Assembly: GCA_964436645.1 (NCBI GenBank)
Contig: CAYTDO010000003.1
Span: 7,964 to 71,963, forward strand
Length of the DNA stretch: 64,000 nucleotides
Origin: JACPJP01 sp964436645
GTDB lineage: Archaea > Nanobdellota > Nanobdellia > Woesearchaeales > GW2011-AR4
Direction of reading: 5' to 3'
Shown piece by piece: positions 15,629 through 23,989 of the stretch (the first letter of the stretch is position 1; each line of letters opens with the position of its first letter). Below the pieces are notes generated by a model, which was given only the letters and a program-made list of their open reading frames with translations, was not told where the DNA came from and searched no databases. The translations under genes were made by a program, and so were the position numbers.

Positions 15629-18097
15629 TCATTCTTTCACAATCTTAGCCATGCCAACTAATTTATCCCCGTCATCCAGCTTTATCAGCCTTACTCCCTG
15701 GGTATTTCTTCCTATTATAGAAATCTGGGAAACTGATGTCCTTATGGTTATGCCTTTCTTTGTCACTAACATTATCTCATCATCATCCAGGACGGAAGCT
15801 ATAGAGGATACTTTGCCGTTCCTGTCAGAGCATAATATATTAATTACTCCAGAACCGCCTCGGCTTATGAGCCTGTATTCAGAGATTGCAGTTCTTTTGC
15901 CATAGCCGTTTTCCGTTACGGTAAGCAGAGCCTTGTCATCTTTGGCAACTACCATGCCAACTACATAATCATCTTTTGAAAGCCTTATGCCCCTTACACC
16001 TTGAGACGATCTTCCTGTAGGCCTTACATCGTTTTCATTGAACCGCACTGCGTTTCCATTTCTGGTAGCCACAATTATTTCTTGATTGCCGTCAGTAAGC
16101 TTGACCTCTATCAAACTATCGCCTTCATCCAAGGATATTGCAATTATTCCCCCATTTCTTGGATTGGAGTATGATGCAAGGCTTGTTTTTTTTATTGTTC
16201 CATTTTTAGTGGCCATAATCAAATAATGGGTGCCGTCAAAAGCTTTTATTGGGATGCGGGCAGTTACTTTTTCCCCTTCCTGCAAATTTACAAGATTTAC
16301 AATTGCTTTTCCCATAGCTTGGCGGGAGGCCTCCGGAATATCATAGACCCTTATCCAATGCACTCTGCCCATGCTCGTGAACAACAGCAAGTAATCGTGA
16401 GTGTTTGCAATGAAAATATCGCTTACAAAGTCTTCCTCCCTGGTTGTGGTTGCAATCAGCCCCTTGCCCCCCCTATTTTGCTGCTTGTAGACTTCGACAG
16501 CCTGCCTTTTTATGTAGCCGGAATGAGACACTGTAACAACACATTCACTTTGCGCAATCATGTCTTCCATTTCGAAATTTTCTGCTTCGCTCTCTATAAC
16601 CTCTGTTTTTCTCTTGTCGCCATAAGCCTGCTTAAGCTCCATAAGCTCCTGCTTGATTATATCCAGGATTTTTTGAGGAGATTGCAAAATCTCTTTTAAT
16701 TGGGATATTAGTTTTAACAAGCCGCTATGCTCCTGCTTAACCTTATCCTGTTCCAAAGAAGTCAATCTTTGCAGCTTCATTTCAAGGATAGCGACGCTTT
16801 GCTCCTCTGAGAGCTCAAAATTTGAGATTAATGCTGCCTTTGCGTCTTCAACTGATTTGCTTTCCTTTACCAATTTTATGGTTTTATCAATATTATTCAA
16901 GGCTATGATAAGCCCTTCTAAAATATGTGCTCTCGTCTGGGCTTTGTGCAAATCAAAAAGAGCCCTTTTTTTTACTATATCTTTCCTGTGCTCAATATAA
17001 TAATAAATCATCTGATTAAGATTGAGGGTCTTGGGAATATTATTTACCAGAGCGACCATGGTTATTCCAAAAGTGGTTTGCAATCTGGAATGCGAGTAAA
17101 GCTGGTTAAGGAGAACATCCGGGTTTGCGTCTTTTTTCATCTCAATCACTACTCGAATGCCGTCCCTGTCAGATTCATCCCGTATATCGCTTATGCCCTG
17201 AATTTTTTTATCCCTAACTAGGTCGGCTATATGAGTTATCATCTCTGATTTATTGACCATATAAGGAATTTCAGTAATCACAATTTTCTTATTTCCCTTG
17301 GACTCTTCCACACTAGCTTTTGCCCTTACAATAAGTTTTCCTCTTCCAGTTTTGTAAGCGCTTAATATTCCGCTTCTTCCGCATATTGTAGCTCCAGTAG
17401 GGAAATCGGGGCCTTTGATGTGCTCCATAAGCTCCTGCAAAGAAATTGCTGGATTATCTATCTGGGCTATTACTCCCCCTATTATTTCAGCCATATTATG
17501 AGGGGGGATATTTGTGGCCATGCCTACTGCAATTCCCGAGCTGCCATTCACCAATAAATTAGGGAATTTGGAAGGCATGACAGCTGGCTCCTGAGCAGTA
17601 TTGTCAAAATTAGGCGAAAATTTTACAGTTCTTTTGTCAATATCCTGCAGCATCTCTTCTGCGAGTTTTGTCAATCTTGCCTCGGTATATCTCATTGCGG
17701 CGGCATTATCTCCATCCACAGAGCCAAAATTACCCTGACCATCAACTAGAAGATAACGCATTGAGAAATTCTGCGCTAACCTGACCAAAGTATCATAAAT
17801 GGCTGCATCTCCATGAGGGTGAAATTTTGCCATGCAGTTTCCGACAACATTTGCAGATTTTCTGAAAGGCTTGTTATGCAATAATCCTGATTCCCACATT
17901 GTAAAAAGAACTCGCCTATGAACTGGTTTAAGCCCATCCCTTACATCAGGAAGCGCTCTTCCAACAATGACTGACATAGAATAATCCAGGTAAGATTGCT
18001 TCATCTCATCTTCGATGATTCGCTGGATTATTATAGTGCCGGAGGAGGTATTTTGGTCTTTTTCCGCGCTGTTGCTCTGGCTGTTTTTTTCGTCCAT
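15629..18097 (-). CDS. gyrA: DNA gyrase subunit A
   Basis: Breakage-reunion subunit of gyrase, which introduces negative supercoils with GyrB. The 822-residue protein has the winged-helix core with the catalytic Tyr137 in MRYTEARL, and a C-terminal DNA-wrapping beta-pinwheel with the GyrA box QNRGGKG (about residues 541-547), which marks gyrase rather than topoisomerase IV. The quinolone-determining segment reads HPHGDAAIYD, with Ala98 where E. coli has Ser83. Gyrase is of bacterial origin and found in some archaea. gyrB is not in the window. A long acidic ScpB gene lies upstream on the same strand. Confidence 0.97.
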   Translation of the reverse strand: MDEKNSQSNSAEKDQNTSSGTIIIQRIIEDEMKQSYLDYSMSVIVGRALPDVRDGLKPVHRRVLFTMWESGLLHNKPFRKSANVVGNCMAKFHPHGDAAIYDTLVRLAQNFSMRYLLVDGQGNFGSVDGDNAAAMRYTEARLTKLAEEMLQDIDKRTVKFSPNFDNTAQEPAVMPSKFPNLLVNGSSGIAVGMATNIPPHNMAEIIGGVIAQIDNPAISLQELMEHIKGPDFPTGATICGRSGILSAYKTGRGKLIVRAKASVEESKGNKKIVITEIPYMVNKSEMITHIADLVRDKKIQGISDIRDESDRDGIRVVIEMKKDANPDVLLNQLYSHSRLQTTFGITMVALVNNIPKTLNLNQMIYYYIEHRKDIVKKRALFDLHKAQTRAHILEGLIIALNNIDKTIKLVKESKSVEDAKAALISNFELSEEQSVAILEMKLQRLTSLEQDKVKQEHSGLLKLISQLKEILQSPQKILDIIKQELMELKQAYGDKRKTEVIESEAENFEMEDMIAQSECVVTVSHSGYIKRQAVEVYKQQNRGGKGLIATTTREEDFVSDIFIANTHDYLLLFTSMGRVHWIRVYDIPEASRQAMGKAIVNLVNLQEGEKVTARIPIKAFDGTHYLIMATKNGTIKKTSLASYSNPRNGGIIAISLDEGDSLIEVKLTDGNQEIIVATRNGNAVRFNENDVRPTGRSSQGVRGIRLSKDDYVVGMVVAKDDKALLTVTENGYGKRTAISEYRLISRGGSGVINILCSDRNGKVSSIASVLDDDEIMLVTKKGITIRTSVSQISIIGRNTQGVRLIKLDDGDKLVGMAKIVKE

Positions 18098-18214
18098 TTT
18101 TTAATTAAGAAAATTATAGTTTTCCGTCGATAAATAGTATTTTTTTATGTTTATAAGGGTTGCGGTTTTGGGTATTTATTTTCTATATAGAATAGAATAT
18201 ATAAAATCTGGTGA

Positions 18215-18361
18215 TTATTTGGCTTCGCTTACGATGCTTGAACAGACAGTGTAAGACTTCCCGCAATAAACGCATCTTTTCTTATTTTTTTCAGATAGAG
18301 GCTTCATATTCTGATATTTCATTTTATGCTTGCATTGAGGGCATTGTAAAAGCAGCATCAT
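18215..18361 (-). CDS. Small zinc-ribbon protein, 48 residues
   Basis: A short frame encoding MMLLLQCPQCKHKMKYQ, a spacer, then KKRCVYCGKSYTVCSSIVSEAK. Two CxxC knuckles (CPQC and CVYC) separated by about 20 residues form a typical single zinc ribbon. It lies between scpB and gyrA on the same strand, 63 bp after scpB, so it is likely part of that transcript. Zinc ribbons of this size occur widely in archaea as nucleic-acid or protein-binding adaptors. The function is unknown, but the cysteine pattern and spacing argue that it is a true gene. Confidence 0.75.
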   Translation of the reverse strand: MMLLLQCPQCKHKMKYQNMKPLSEKNKKRCVYCGKSYTVCSSIVSEAK

Positions 18362-18424
18362 TTTTTAGATTATTTTTTTATTTTTGTGATTTTTATTATA
18401 GTATATTTTTGTTTTTGCCCAGGT

Positions 18425-19477
18425 TTATTGGATTTTCTTTTTCTTCTTTGTTTTGTTGTCTTCCTGCTCTTCTTCCATTGCAGCTTCCAGAAGGTCCTTT
18501 TCTTCGCTTCCATATTTTTCCTGCTCAATTGAATCCAATTCGCCATCATTACCTGAACTTTCTTTTTTTTCTTTTTCTTGATTGGATTCTCCTTTTGGAT
18601 GCAGAATATTTTCAACGCGCTCATCTACCATTCTTTCCTCTTCAGAGCTTAGTTCTATGCCGCCTTCCAAGGGCTCTTCCTCTTGCGGTTCTTTTTCTTC
18701 TGCTGCTTTTTGAACTTCTTCCTTGATATGCTGGAGCCTTTCCCGGTCTTTCTCGAGCTCTTCCTCGGAAGGCTCATCTACAACTTCAAGGCTTCCGAGC
18801 TTCCCTTCAAAAATTGATTGAGATGCTGTTGCAGGCTTTTCTTCTGCCTTTTTTTGCCCCTCCTGGCCATAAGGCTCAAGATCTATGCCTTTTTCCATCT
18901 GCTCCTTCATTTTCTTTTCTTCTTCTGCACTTACTTTTTGCTGTTCCCTTATTCTTTTAACTTCGGACTCCTTTTCTTCTATGGCTTTTGCTATTGTTGA
19001 GAAATCGTGGAAGACTTCCTTCAGCTTCTCTTCCGGAAGGTCAAAATATTCGAAGAATTTTTGAGAGAGCTTTATCAGATTGGTCCTTCCATGCTTCTGA
19101 CGGGTAATATAGCCCATCTCCTCAAGCTCTTTAAGATGATCATATGCCTTGTTTGTCCTGATTTTAATTAGTTCAGATTGCTTTATTGGATACTTAAATG
19201 CTATTACTGCCAAAGTCTCAAGAATAGTCCTGCTTAATTCAGTTTCTGTCACTATCTTGCTGACTATGGGAAGGAAGGGCTCCCTCACTGTAAGTTTCCA
19301 GGAATCTCCTTCATTCACGAGCATGATGCTTGAGTTCTTTTCATCATATTCCATTTTGAGCTCTGCTAATGCAGACTTTATATCTTCAGCCTTGGATTTA
19401 GTAATCTGAGAAAATTCCCCTACGCCCATCTTCCTTCCTGAAGAAAATAGCAGAGCTTCAATATCTTTCTTAAGCAT
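18425..19477 (-). CDS. scpB: Segregation and condensation protein ScpB with acidic tail
   Basis: Winged-helix dimer partner of the kleisin ScpA in the SMC condensin. Residues 1-165 match ScpB: IEALLFSSGRKMGVGEF, then a wHTH pair with TILETLAVIAFKYPIKQSEL and HLKELEEMGYITR. Residues 170-350 are a long, highly charged extension rich in Glu and Lys, not part of usual ScpB (about 180-200 residues), probably disordered. scpA and smc are not in the window. It overlaps nothing and follows the 195-residue gene by about 30 bp, suggesting an operon of chromosome-structure genes with the zinc ribbon and gyrA. Confidence 0.88.
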   Translation of the reverse strand: MLKKDIEALLFSSGRKMGVGEFSQITKSKAEDIKSALAELKMEYDEKNSSIMLVNEGDSWKLTVREPFLPIVSKIVTETELSRTILETLAVIAFKYPIKQSELIKIRTNKAYDHLKELEEMGYITRQKHGRTNLIKLSQKFFEYFDLPEEKLKEVFHDFSTIAKAIEEKESEVKRIREQQKVSAEEEKKMKEQMEKGIDLEPYGQEGQKKAEEKPATASQSIFEGKLGSLEVVDEPSEEELEKDRERLQHIKEEVQKAAEEKEPQEEEPLEGGIELSSEEERMVDERVENILHPKGESNQEKEKKESSGNDGELDSIEQEKYGSEEKDLLEAAMEEEQEDNKTKKKKKIQ

Positions 19478-19507
19478 GCAAACCTCTTTATTAAATTTTT
19501 ATATAGA

Positions 19508-20095
19508 TTATATTATCAAACTATAGAGCTCTTCTTCCTTTTTAATCTTGTTTTCTTTTTCCAGGTTTTCCAAAAATATTTCCAGCTCTTTTTCGTGTAT
19601 TCCGGTAAGCTTTGAAAGAGACTCCTTTGTCATTTTTCCTCTTGACAATGAGATTAGTATGACATTCTGGGCTGCTTTTGCAAGATTTTGCCTTAAGAAA
19701 TCATTTTCATTTTTCTGTTTCTTTACTACCATGTCGACAGTATGCAGCCTTGCCTGCAGGTCATTTATGAGGTTTTCAACTGTGGAGTTCTGCACTATCA
19801 GCTCTTCAGGCTTGGATATCTCAACAGAGGAAGGCATATAATCAAAACAGAATGCAATAAGCTTCGGTAGACCCTTGATAACCATATCAAGCTCAACAAA
19901 TGTGGTCCACAGGCCGTCTTTTTCCTGCGCATCGGCAAAATCTGAACCCATCACTATAAAGCCTGAGTCTTTCTTTATGCTTTCAACATAATCCTTTATA
20001 GTTTTCTCTACATGCTCCTTCGGCTTGCCAAGTATCTCTATAATTATTTTGCACCTTAAATGTGTTTTTTCAGCTATTAATTTTTCATCTGGCAT
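19508..20095 (-). CDS. Uncharacterised protein with C-terminal winged-helix-like region
   Basis: Family not recognised. The N-terminal 95 residues are alpha/beta (KTHLRCKIIIEILGKPKEHVEKTIKDYVES), followed by a helical linker with coiled-coil character (about 105-140). The end resembles a small HTH: SLSRGKMTKESLSKLTGIHEKELEIFLENLEKENKIKKEEELYSL. It is first in the minus-strand run with scpB, with about 30 bp to the next gene, so a role with the condensin complex or its control is plausible. A TATA element at 20117-20127 lies 27 bp upstream of the ATG. Confidence 0.7.
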   Translation of the reverse strand: MPDEKLIAEKTHLRCKIIIEILGKPKEHVEKTIKDYVESIKKDSGFIVMGSDFADAQEKDGLWTTFVELDMVIKGLPKLIAFCFDYMPSSVEISKPEELIVQNSTVENLINDLQARLHTVDMVVKKQKNENDFLRQNLAKAAQNVILISLSRGKMTKESLSKLTGIHEKELEIFLENLEKENKIKKEEELYSLII

Positions 20096-20116
20096 AAAAT
20101 GATAGAGCCTTGTTTT

Positions 20117-20127
20117 GTTTAAAAAGG
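20117..20127 (-). promoter_or_regulatory. TATA box for the scpB operon
   Basis: The coding strand reads CCTTTTTAAAC, centred at 20122, about 27 bp before the ATG at 20095. It is the left of two divergent TATA boxes placed symmetrically around the palindrome at 20165-20180. Confidence 0.5.
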
Positions 20128-20164
20128 TTTTGGCAAAGAATTGTGCAAAGTTAATGAAATCTAG

Positions 20165-20180
20165 GCGCCAACGTTGGCGC
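20165..20180. promoter_or_regulatory. Perfect 16 bp palindrome, candidate operator
   Basis: GCGCCAACGTTGGCGC is a perfect, GC-rich dyad in AT-rich DNA. Its centre (20172.5) is about 50 bp from each of the two divergent TATA centres (20122 and 20222). It is thus well placed to bind one dimeric regulator acting on both the scpB-side operon and the CDP-alcohol transferase gene. Confidence 0.55.
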
Positions 20181-20216
20181 TGGGTTATTTTTGTTCATTT
20201 AATTTCCTCAAGTGGA

Positions 20217-20228
20217 TATATTTAAATA
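20217..20228 (+). promoter_or_regulatory. TATA box for the CDP-alcohol transferase gene
   Basis: TATATTTAAATA, centred near 20222, about 33 bp upstream of the ATG at 20256. It is the right-hand member of the divergent promoter pair. Confidence 0.55.
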
Positions 20229-20255
20229 CAGTTATTGATTGCGAATATATAGAAA

Positions 20256-21092
20256 ATGGCAGAATCAATCAAAGAATTAAGGAAGATATGCTATGAAGGC
20301 TCGGACAAGAAAAGGCCCTTGTATATGGAGCTTTTTACCATGAAGGTTTCCATCTATGTGACTAAGCTATTGATTTATACTCCAATCCATGCTGACCAGG
20401 TAACTATGCTTATGGTGCTGCTTGCAATTATAGGCTCCGGAATGATGGCTTTTGGCAGCATCTGGACGATGTTTATCGGGATAACTATAATACATTTTAC
20501 AGTGGTTTTAGATAATGTAAACGGGGAAGTTGCAAGGTACAGGAAGGAGGGGAGCCTGATGGGGACTTTCCTTGAGGAGTTTTACCATACACTGTCGATT
20601 CCATTTATTTTTTTCTCATTGGGCTATGGAATTTTCAACCAGACCGGGATAAAATATGCACTTATATCTGGATTTTTGGCTGCAATATTTGCCAGCCCTA
20701 TCGTGCTTACTTCAATAAAGACTGCGGTTGTGAAAAAGGGAATGGACAGGCTTAAAGCCAAAAAAGGGATGCTGCCCAAGAAATATACTATGCTTAAATC
20801 GGCAATCAATGTGAAAGGGGGAAGCACAGAAACTGGAAGGGAGCTTTATTCTCTGTATGATAATATAAAAGAGTTATGGGGATTTCCTTTCAATATACTG
20901 CACATCCAGATAGTTTTGGCTTTGGAATTAGCCAATTACTATTATCATTTTATGCCTGCGTTTATTTTATCATTAATTTACATTATTTTGTATGGATCGG
21001 TTTCGGTTTTGAGGCAGATAATATCTTTTGTTGTGCATTACAAAGGAAAGACCGTTTTCCATTACTATAACGCATTATTTAATAAAAAATAA
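20256..21092 (+). CDS. CDP-alcohol phosphatidyltransferase-like membrane protein, altered motif
   Basis: Polytopic membrane enzyme of the family that moves a phospho-alcohol from CDP onto an acceptor in lipid synthesis. The family motif D-x2-D-G-x2-A-R-x8-G-x3-D-x3-D appears as DNVNGEVAR then eight residues and GTFLEEFYH. The first Asp and GxxAR are kept, but the second Asp is Asn, the third Glu and the fourth His. The fold is clear, yet metal binding must differ, so substrate or even activity is uncertain. Length 278 exceeds the 180-200 of simple members. A lipid flippase-type gene follows 73 bp downstream. Confidence 0.75.
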   Translation: MAESIKELRKICYEGSDKKRPLYMELFTMKVSIYVTKLLIYTPIHADQVTMLMVLLAIIGSGMMAFGSIWTMFIGITIIHFTVVLDNVNGEVARYRKEGSLMGTFLEEFYHTLSIPFIFFSLGYGIFNQTGIKYALISGFLAAIFASPIVLTSIKTAVVKKGMDRLKAKKGMLPKKYTMLKSAINVKGGSTETGRELYSLYDNIKELWGFPFNILHIQIVLALELANYYYHFMPAFILSLIYIILYGSVSVLRQIISFVVHYKGKTVFHYYNALFNKK

Positions 21093-21165
21093 TAACAATA
21101 ATAATAAAACATATCCAAAATAACATTATTAAAATTTTATAAAATAACTCTAAAAATCAACTACC

Positions 21166-22587
21166 ATGAATACAGCAAGAAGATTAACTGCAAATTTTTT
21201 GGTCCTTGCATTCTCTGAGTTCTTTTCTAAGGCAATGCAGCTGGTGGTTTTTGTTTACATTGCAAGAATCCTTGGGAAAGAAAGCTTCGGCCTTTTCAGT
21301 TTTGGGCTTGCTTTTGGGCTGTTAGCAGCTATAATCGCGGACTTTGGATTGAGCTCCCTGATTGTAAGGGAGATAAGCAGGAGCAGGAAAGACGCGGAAA
21401 AATATCTTTCCAATGCTATTGCAATAAAAATTGCGCTTTCACTAATCACTGTAGGCTTATCTTTTCTGATATTAAATATAATTGGCTATGGCAGCCAGGA
21501 AAAAACTATTGCATATGTGATGCTAGCTTTCGCAATATTGCAGACTTTTACAGACATCTATTGCTCGATATTCAGGGCATTTGAGCGGATGCACTATGAT
21601 GCGTCAATAAAAATACTGAGGATGGTGCTGCTGGCTGGAATTGTATTTTTTGCTCTTAGCGGCAATTCTTCTTTGGTAACTTTATCCTCATCTTTCCTTT
21701 TAGCGGAGATTATAGTTTTGGTGGTAGCTATTATATTGGTTTATTTTAAATTTGTAAAGATAAGCCTGGATTTTAATCTTTTGTTGCTGAAAAAACTGCT
21801 TAATGAAGGGATGTTTTTTTTCCTGTCAATTGCGTTTGCAGGTCTTTTCCTGTATATTGATATAATCATGCTTTCGAAACTTGGTTCGTCATCTGAGGTT
21901 GGAGTTTATGCCGCTGCATCAAATATAGTCCTTGCATTGCTTTCAATACCTATGATGTATGGGAATGCAATTTATCCGGTTATATCACGATTTTACATAA
22001 ATTCTAAAGAAAGCCTAAGGTTTGTTTACGAGCGCTCGTTCAAGTACATGCTCATCCTTGGAATTGCAGTTTCAGCAGGAATTTTCGCAACTTCAGATAA
22101 AATAATAGGGGTTTTTTATGGAAGTGAATACGCAGCTTCTGCAATTGTGTTGTCAATAATAGCCTGGCAATTATGCCTCAGGTTCCCAAATATCATATCT
22201 GGAGTGACTTTATCTTCGACAGACAAGCAGCGCTCCAGGGTTTTAAGCCAGGGGCTCATTGTACTGGTAAAAGTGGCGCTTAATTTGCTGCTTATACCCA
22301 TATATGGAATCGTAGGCGCTGCACTTGCGACATTGCTAACAGAAGCAGTATTTTTTGTCGCATACAACTTCTTTATTTCAAGATATGGAATAAGGATAGA
22401 CTACATAAAGCCAGTCATCAAGCCTGCAATAGCTGCATTAATCATGATAGCAGTACTTTATTTTATAGGAGATTTTTTTATTTCGGTTGTTTTGGGGGCA
22501 ATTATTTACATCTCGGCAATTCTTTTATTGAAAACATTTGATGCAGAAGATAGAAAGATGATAGATAAGATAGTAAAGAATTCTTAG
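21166..22587 (+). CDS. Oligosaccharide flippase (Wzx/MOP superfamily)
   Basis: Membrane transporter that flips lipid-linked saccharides to the outer face. The 473 residues carry about 12-14 hydrophobic segments. The start (ANFLVLAFSEFFSKAMQLVVFVYIARILGKESFGLFSFGLAFG) is the typical N-terminal pattern of polysaccharide biosynthesis proteins, and the repeat half (about 230-460) has FYGSEYAASAIVLSIIAWQLCLRF. It is near UXS, UGD and nucleotidyltransferase genes (24.0-27.0 kb) that make its probable sugar donors. An RHS gene remnant abuts its end on the other strand. Confidence 0.9.
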   Translation: MNTARRLTANFLVLAFSEFFSKAMQLVVFVYIARILGKESFGLFSFGLAFGLLAAIIADFGLSSLIVREISRSRKDAEKYLSNAIAIKIALSLITVGLSFLILNIIGYGSQEKTIAYVMLAFAILQTFTDIYCSIFRAFERMHYDASIKILRMVLLAGIVFFALSGNSSLVTLSSSFLLAEIIVLVVAIILVYFKFVKISLDFNLLLLKKLLNEGMFFFLSIAFAGLFLYIDIIMLSKLGSSSEVGVYAAASNIVLALLSIPMMYGNAIYPVISRFYINSKESLRFVYERSFKYMLILGIAVSAGIFATSDKIIGVFYGSEYAASAIVLSIIAWQLCLRFPNIISGVTLSSTDKQRSRVLSQGLIVLVKVALNLLLIPIYGIVGAALATLLTEAVFFVAYNFFISRYGIRIDYIKPVIKPAIAALIMIAVLYFIGDFFISVVLGAIIYISAILLLKTFDAEDRKMIDKIVKNS

Positions 22588-22592
22588 AATGT

Positions 22593-22958
22593 GTTTAGCA
22601 GCTTCAAATCTAATTAGAGAATACCATTCAGATTTGTATTGCCTTGCCTTAAAGTCATGTAGCTTTGTGGTTTTGTCATATTCTTTGCCAGTATAATCAA
22701 ATCTAGTTGTTTCTCCTCCCTGTATCGGCTCGCCAAACGGCGAATAAAGACTCTCCTCAACCACATCCCCATTCTGGTCAGTAATCAAAGAAGTTGAACC
22801 CAAGTGATCAGCATGGTAGAAATACTTTGTTTCCCTTAATTTTTCATTATTGGAATTGAACAATAAATACCATGAAGCTTTATCAAGAATGTTTAATGAT
22901 TTATTGTAAACAAACGAATAATTCTCGTATTTTTCATCCGCTGAAATGAGAACATTTT
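22593..22958 (-). pseudogene. Truncated RHS/YD-repeat core remnant
   Basis: The minus-strand translation contains the RHS core signature KYFYHADHLGSTSLITDQNG, then YSPFGEP and RFDYTGKEYDKTTKLHDFKARQY. Family homology then stops near 22636, where the usual ARYYDP-GRFxxxDP box should follow; the frame instead runs on into the flippase end. Upstream the open frame continues without an ATG (ENYSFVYNKSLNILDKASWYLL) to a stop near 22959. It is therefore cut at both ends. RHS proteins are large secreted toxin carriers, so this looks like debris of an acquired or lost one. Confidence 0.7.
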
Positions 22959-22975
22959 ATGTAATCAATTTTACC

Positions 22976-23200
22976 CTAATTTAAATATTGCCTAATATCT
23001 ATCTTTTTTATTTTAATAATCAAAAAAATTAGAAAATTGAAGACAATAACAAAACTCAAGCTTCTAATGAATAGAAATAAAGTAGAGTCATTAGTTTCTT
23101 CCTCAATTAAGAATAGTGTATGATAATAAGGAGCAATAAACACCATAATATTCAATAAAACATAGATTAAGATTACACTGTATTTCTTAATTTTGCTCAT
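22976..23200 (-). CDS. Small two-segment membrane protein
   Basis: A 74-residue frame with basic ends and two hydrophobic segments (SVILIYVLLNIMVFIAPYYH, about 8-27, and SLSFVIVFNFLIFLIIKI, about 48-65). No family is recognised. It sits inside the low-GC RHS island directly upstream of the RHS core remnant, which is one position where orphan immunity proteins of polymorphic toxins are found; that link is only positional. The gene may be functional or another remnant. Confidence 0.4.
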   Translation of the reverse strand: MSKIKKYSVILIYVLLNIMVFIAPYYHTLFLIEEETNDSTLFLFIRSLSFVIVFNFLIFLIIKIKKIDIRQYLN

Positions 23201-23314
23201 ATTAAACTACTAAAAGGCTCTATTTATAAAATTTTTTAAATTTTAATATTCTTTAAACAAGAAAAGTTGAAAATAATTCACCGTCCACTTATGCCCTTTT
23301 CTTCCCCAATATTC

Positions 23315-23659
23315 TTATTTTTTACCTCCTTTTTTTGCTGCCTGTCGTTGCTTATTAATAATTTTAGCAGCTAATGCCTCGCTTGCTGCCCTTTGTTCAG
23401 ATGTTTTTAAAGTGCTACCTCCTGCTGACTTGATGACTTGTTGTATAGAATTGCTACCGAGAGTGCTTGTACCCCCTCCGCTTCCGCTTGAAGACCAACT
23501 ATTACTTGCAACCATTGCTTTATTACTATTATCTACTCCATTATTAAAGACATTTTGCAGATAATAATTAGCACCTATACTAGCAATTTGTTGCCCAATA
23601 AATTTTATGTTATTAATGGTAGTAAGACTATTCCCCATAAACATCCTGAGTTTTATCAT
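23315..23659 (-). CDS. Ser/Gly-rich small protein of the RHS island
   Basis: About 114 residues: a helical start (NNIKFIGQQIASIGANYYLQNVF), a low-complexity stretch (SNSWSSSGSGGGTSTLGS, about 53-70), and a basic helical C-terminus ending KKGGKK. No homologue is recognised. An alternative ATG at 23638 overlaps the stop of the upstream signal-peptide frame by 11 bp, which would suggest translational coupling. Together with the neighbours it may be a broken secreted protein gene. Confidence that it is expressed is low. Confidence 0.35.
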   Translation of the reverse strand: MIKLRMFMGNSLTTINNIKFIGQQIASIGANYYLQNVFNNGVDNSNKAMVASNSWSSSGSGGGTSTLGSNSIQQVIKSAGGSTLKTSEQRAASEALAAKIINKQRQAAKKGGKK

Positions 23660-23822
23660 AAAATGAAGTCATGCAAGTATCTTTCTCTTCAAGGCTTATG
23701 GAAGGAGTTACTTGTGTATTCTTAGAGATAATATTAGTAAACGAGCTTAACTGGCTTAATGCCGTTATAGAGAGCAAAATGGCAATAACTGACATAGCTA
23801 TAACTAAATTTATCTTTTTCAT
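23628..23822 (-). CDS. Small protein with N-terminal signal anchor
   Basis: A 64-residue frame starting MKKINLVIAMSVIAILLSIT, a clear basic plus hydrophobic signal sequence or anchor, followed by a short polar part with a single Cys. It is first in the minus-strand order of the RHS island and overlaps the Ser/Gly-rich frame. It may be the N-terminus of a once longer exported protein, now broken, or a short membrane-anchored protein. Confidence 0.4.
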   Translation of the reverse strand: MKKINLVIAMSVIAILLSITALSQLSSFTNIISKNTQVTPSISLEEKDTCMTSFYDKTQDVYGE

Positions 23823-23989
23823 ATAATTACCCCCGCGTTAAATTTTAAAGTTTTATCGAGATAGATATGACTAAGAACGCAAAATAGATCGTTGCTAAAA
23901 CTCACTTTTTTTTAGTTAAATCCGCCCACCAAATGGATTCCTGAGAAAACCTCTATTAAAATCTTTTTATTTTCAAAATATGCACTTGA

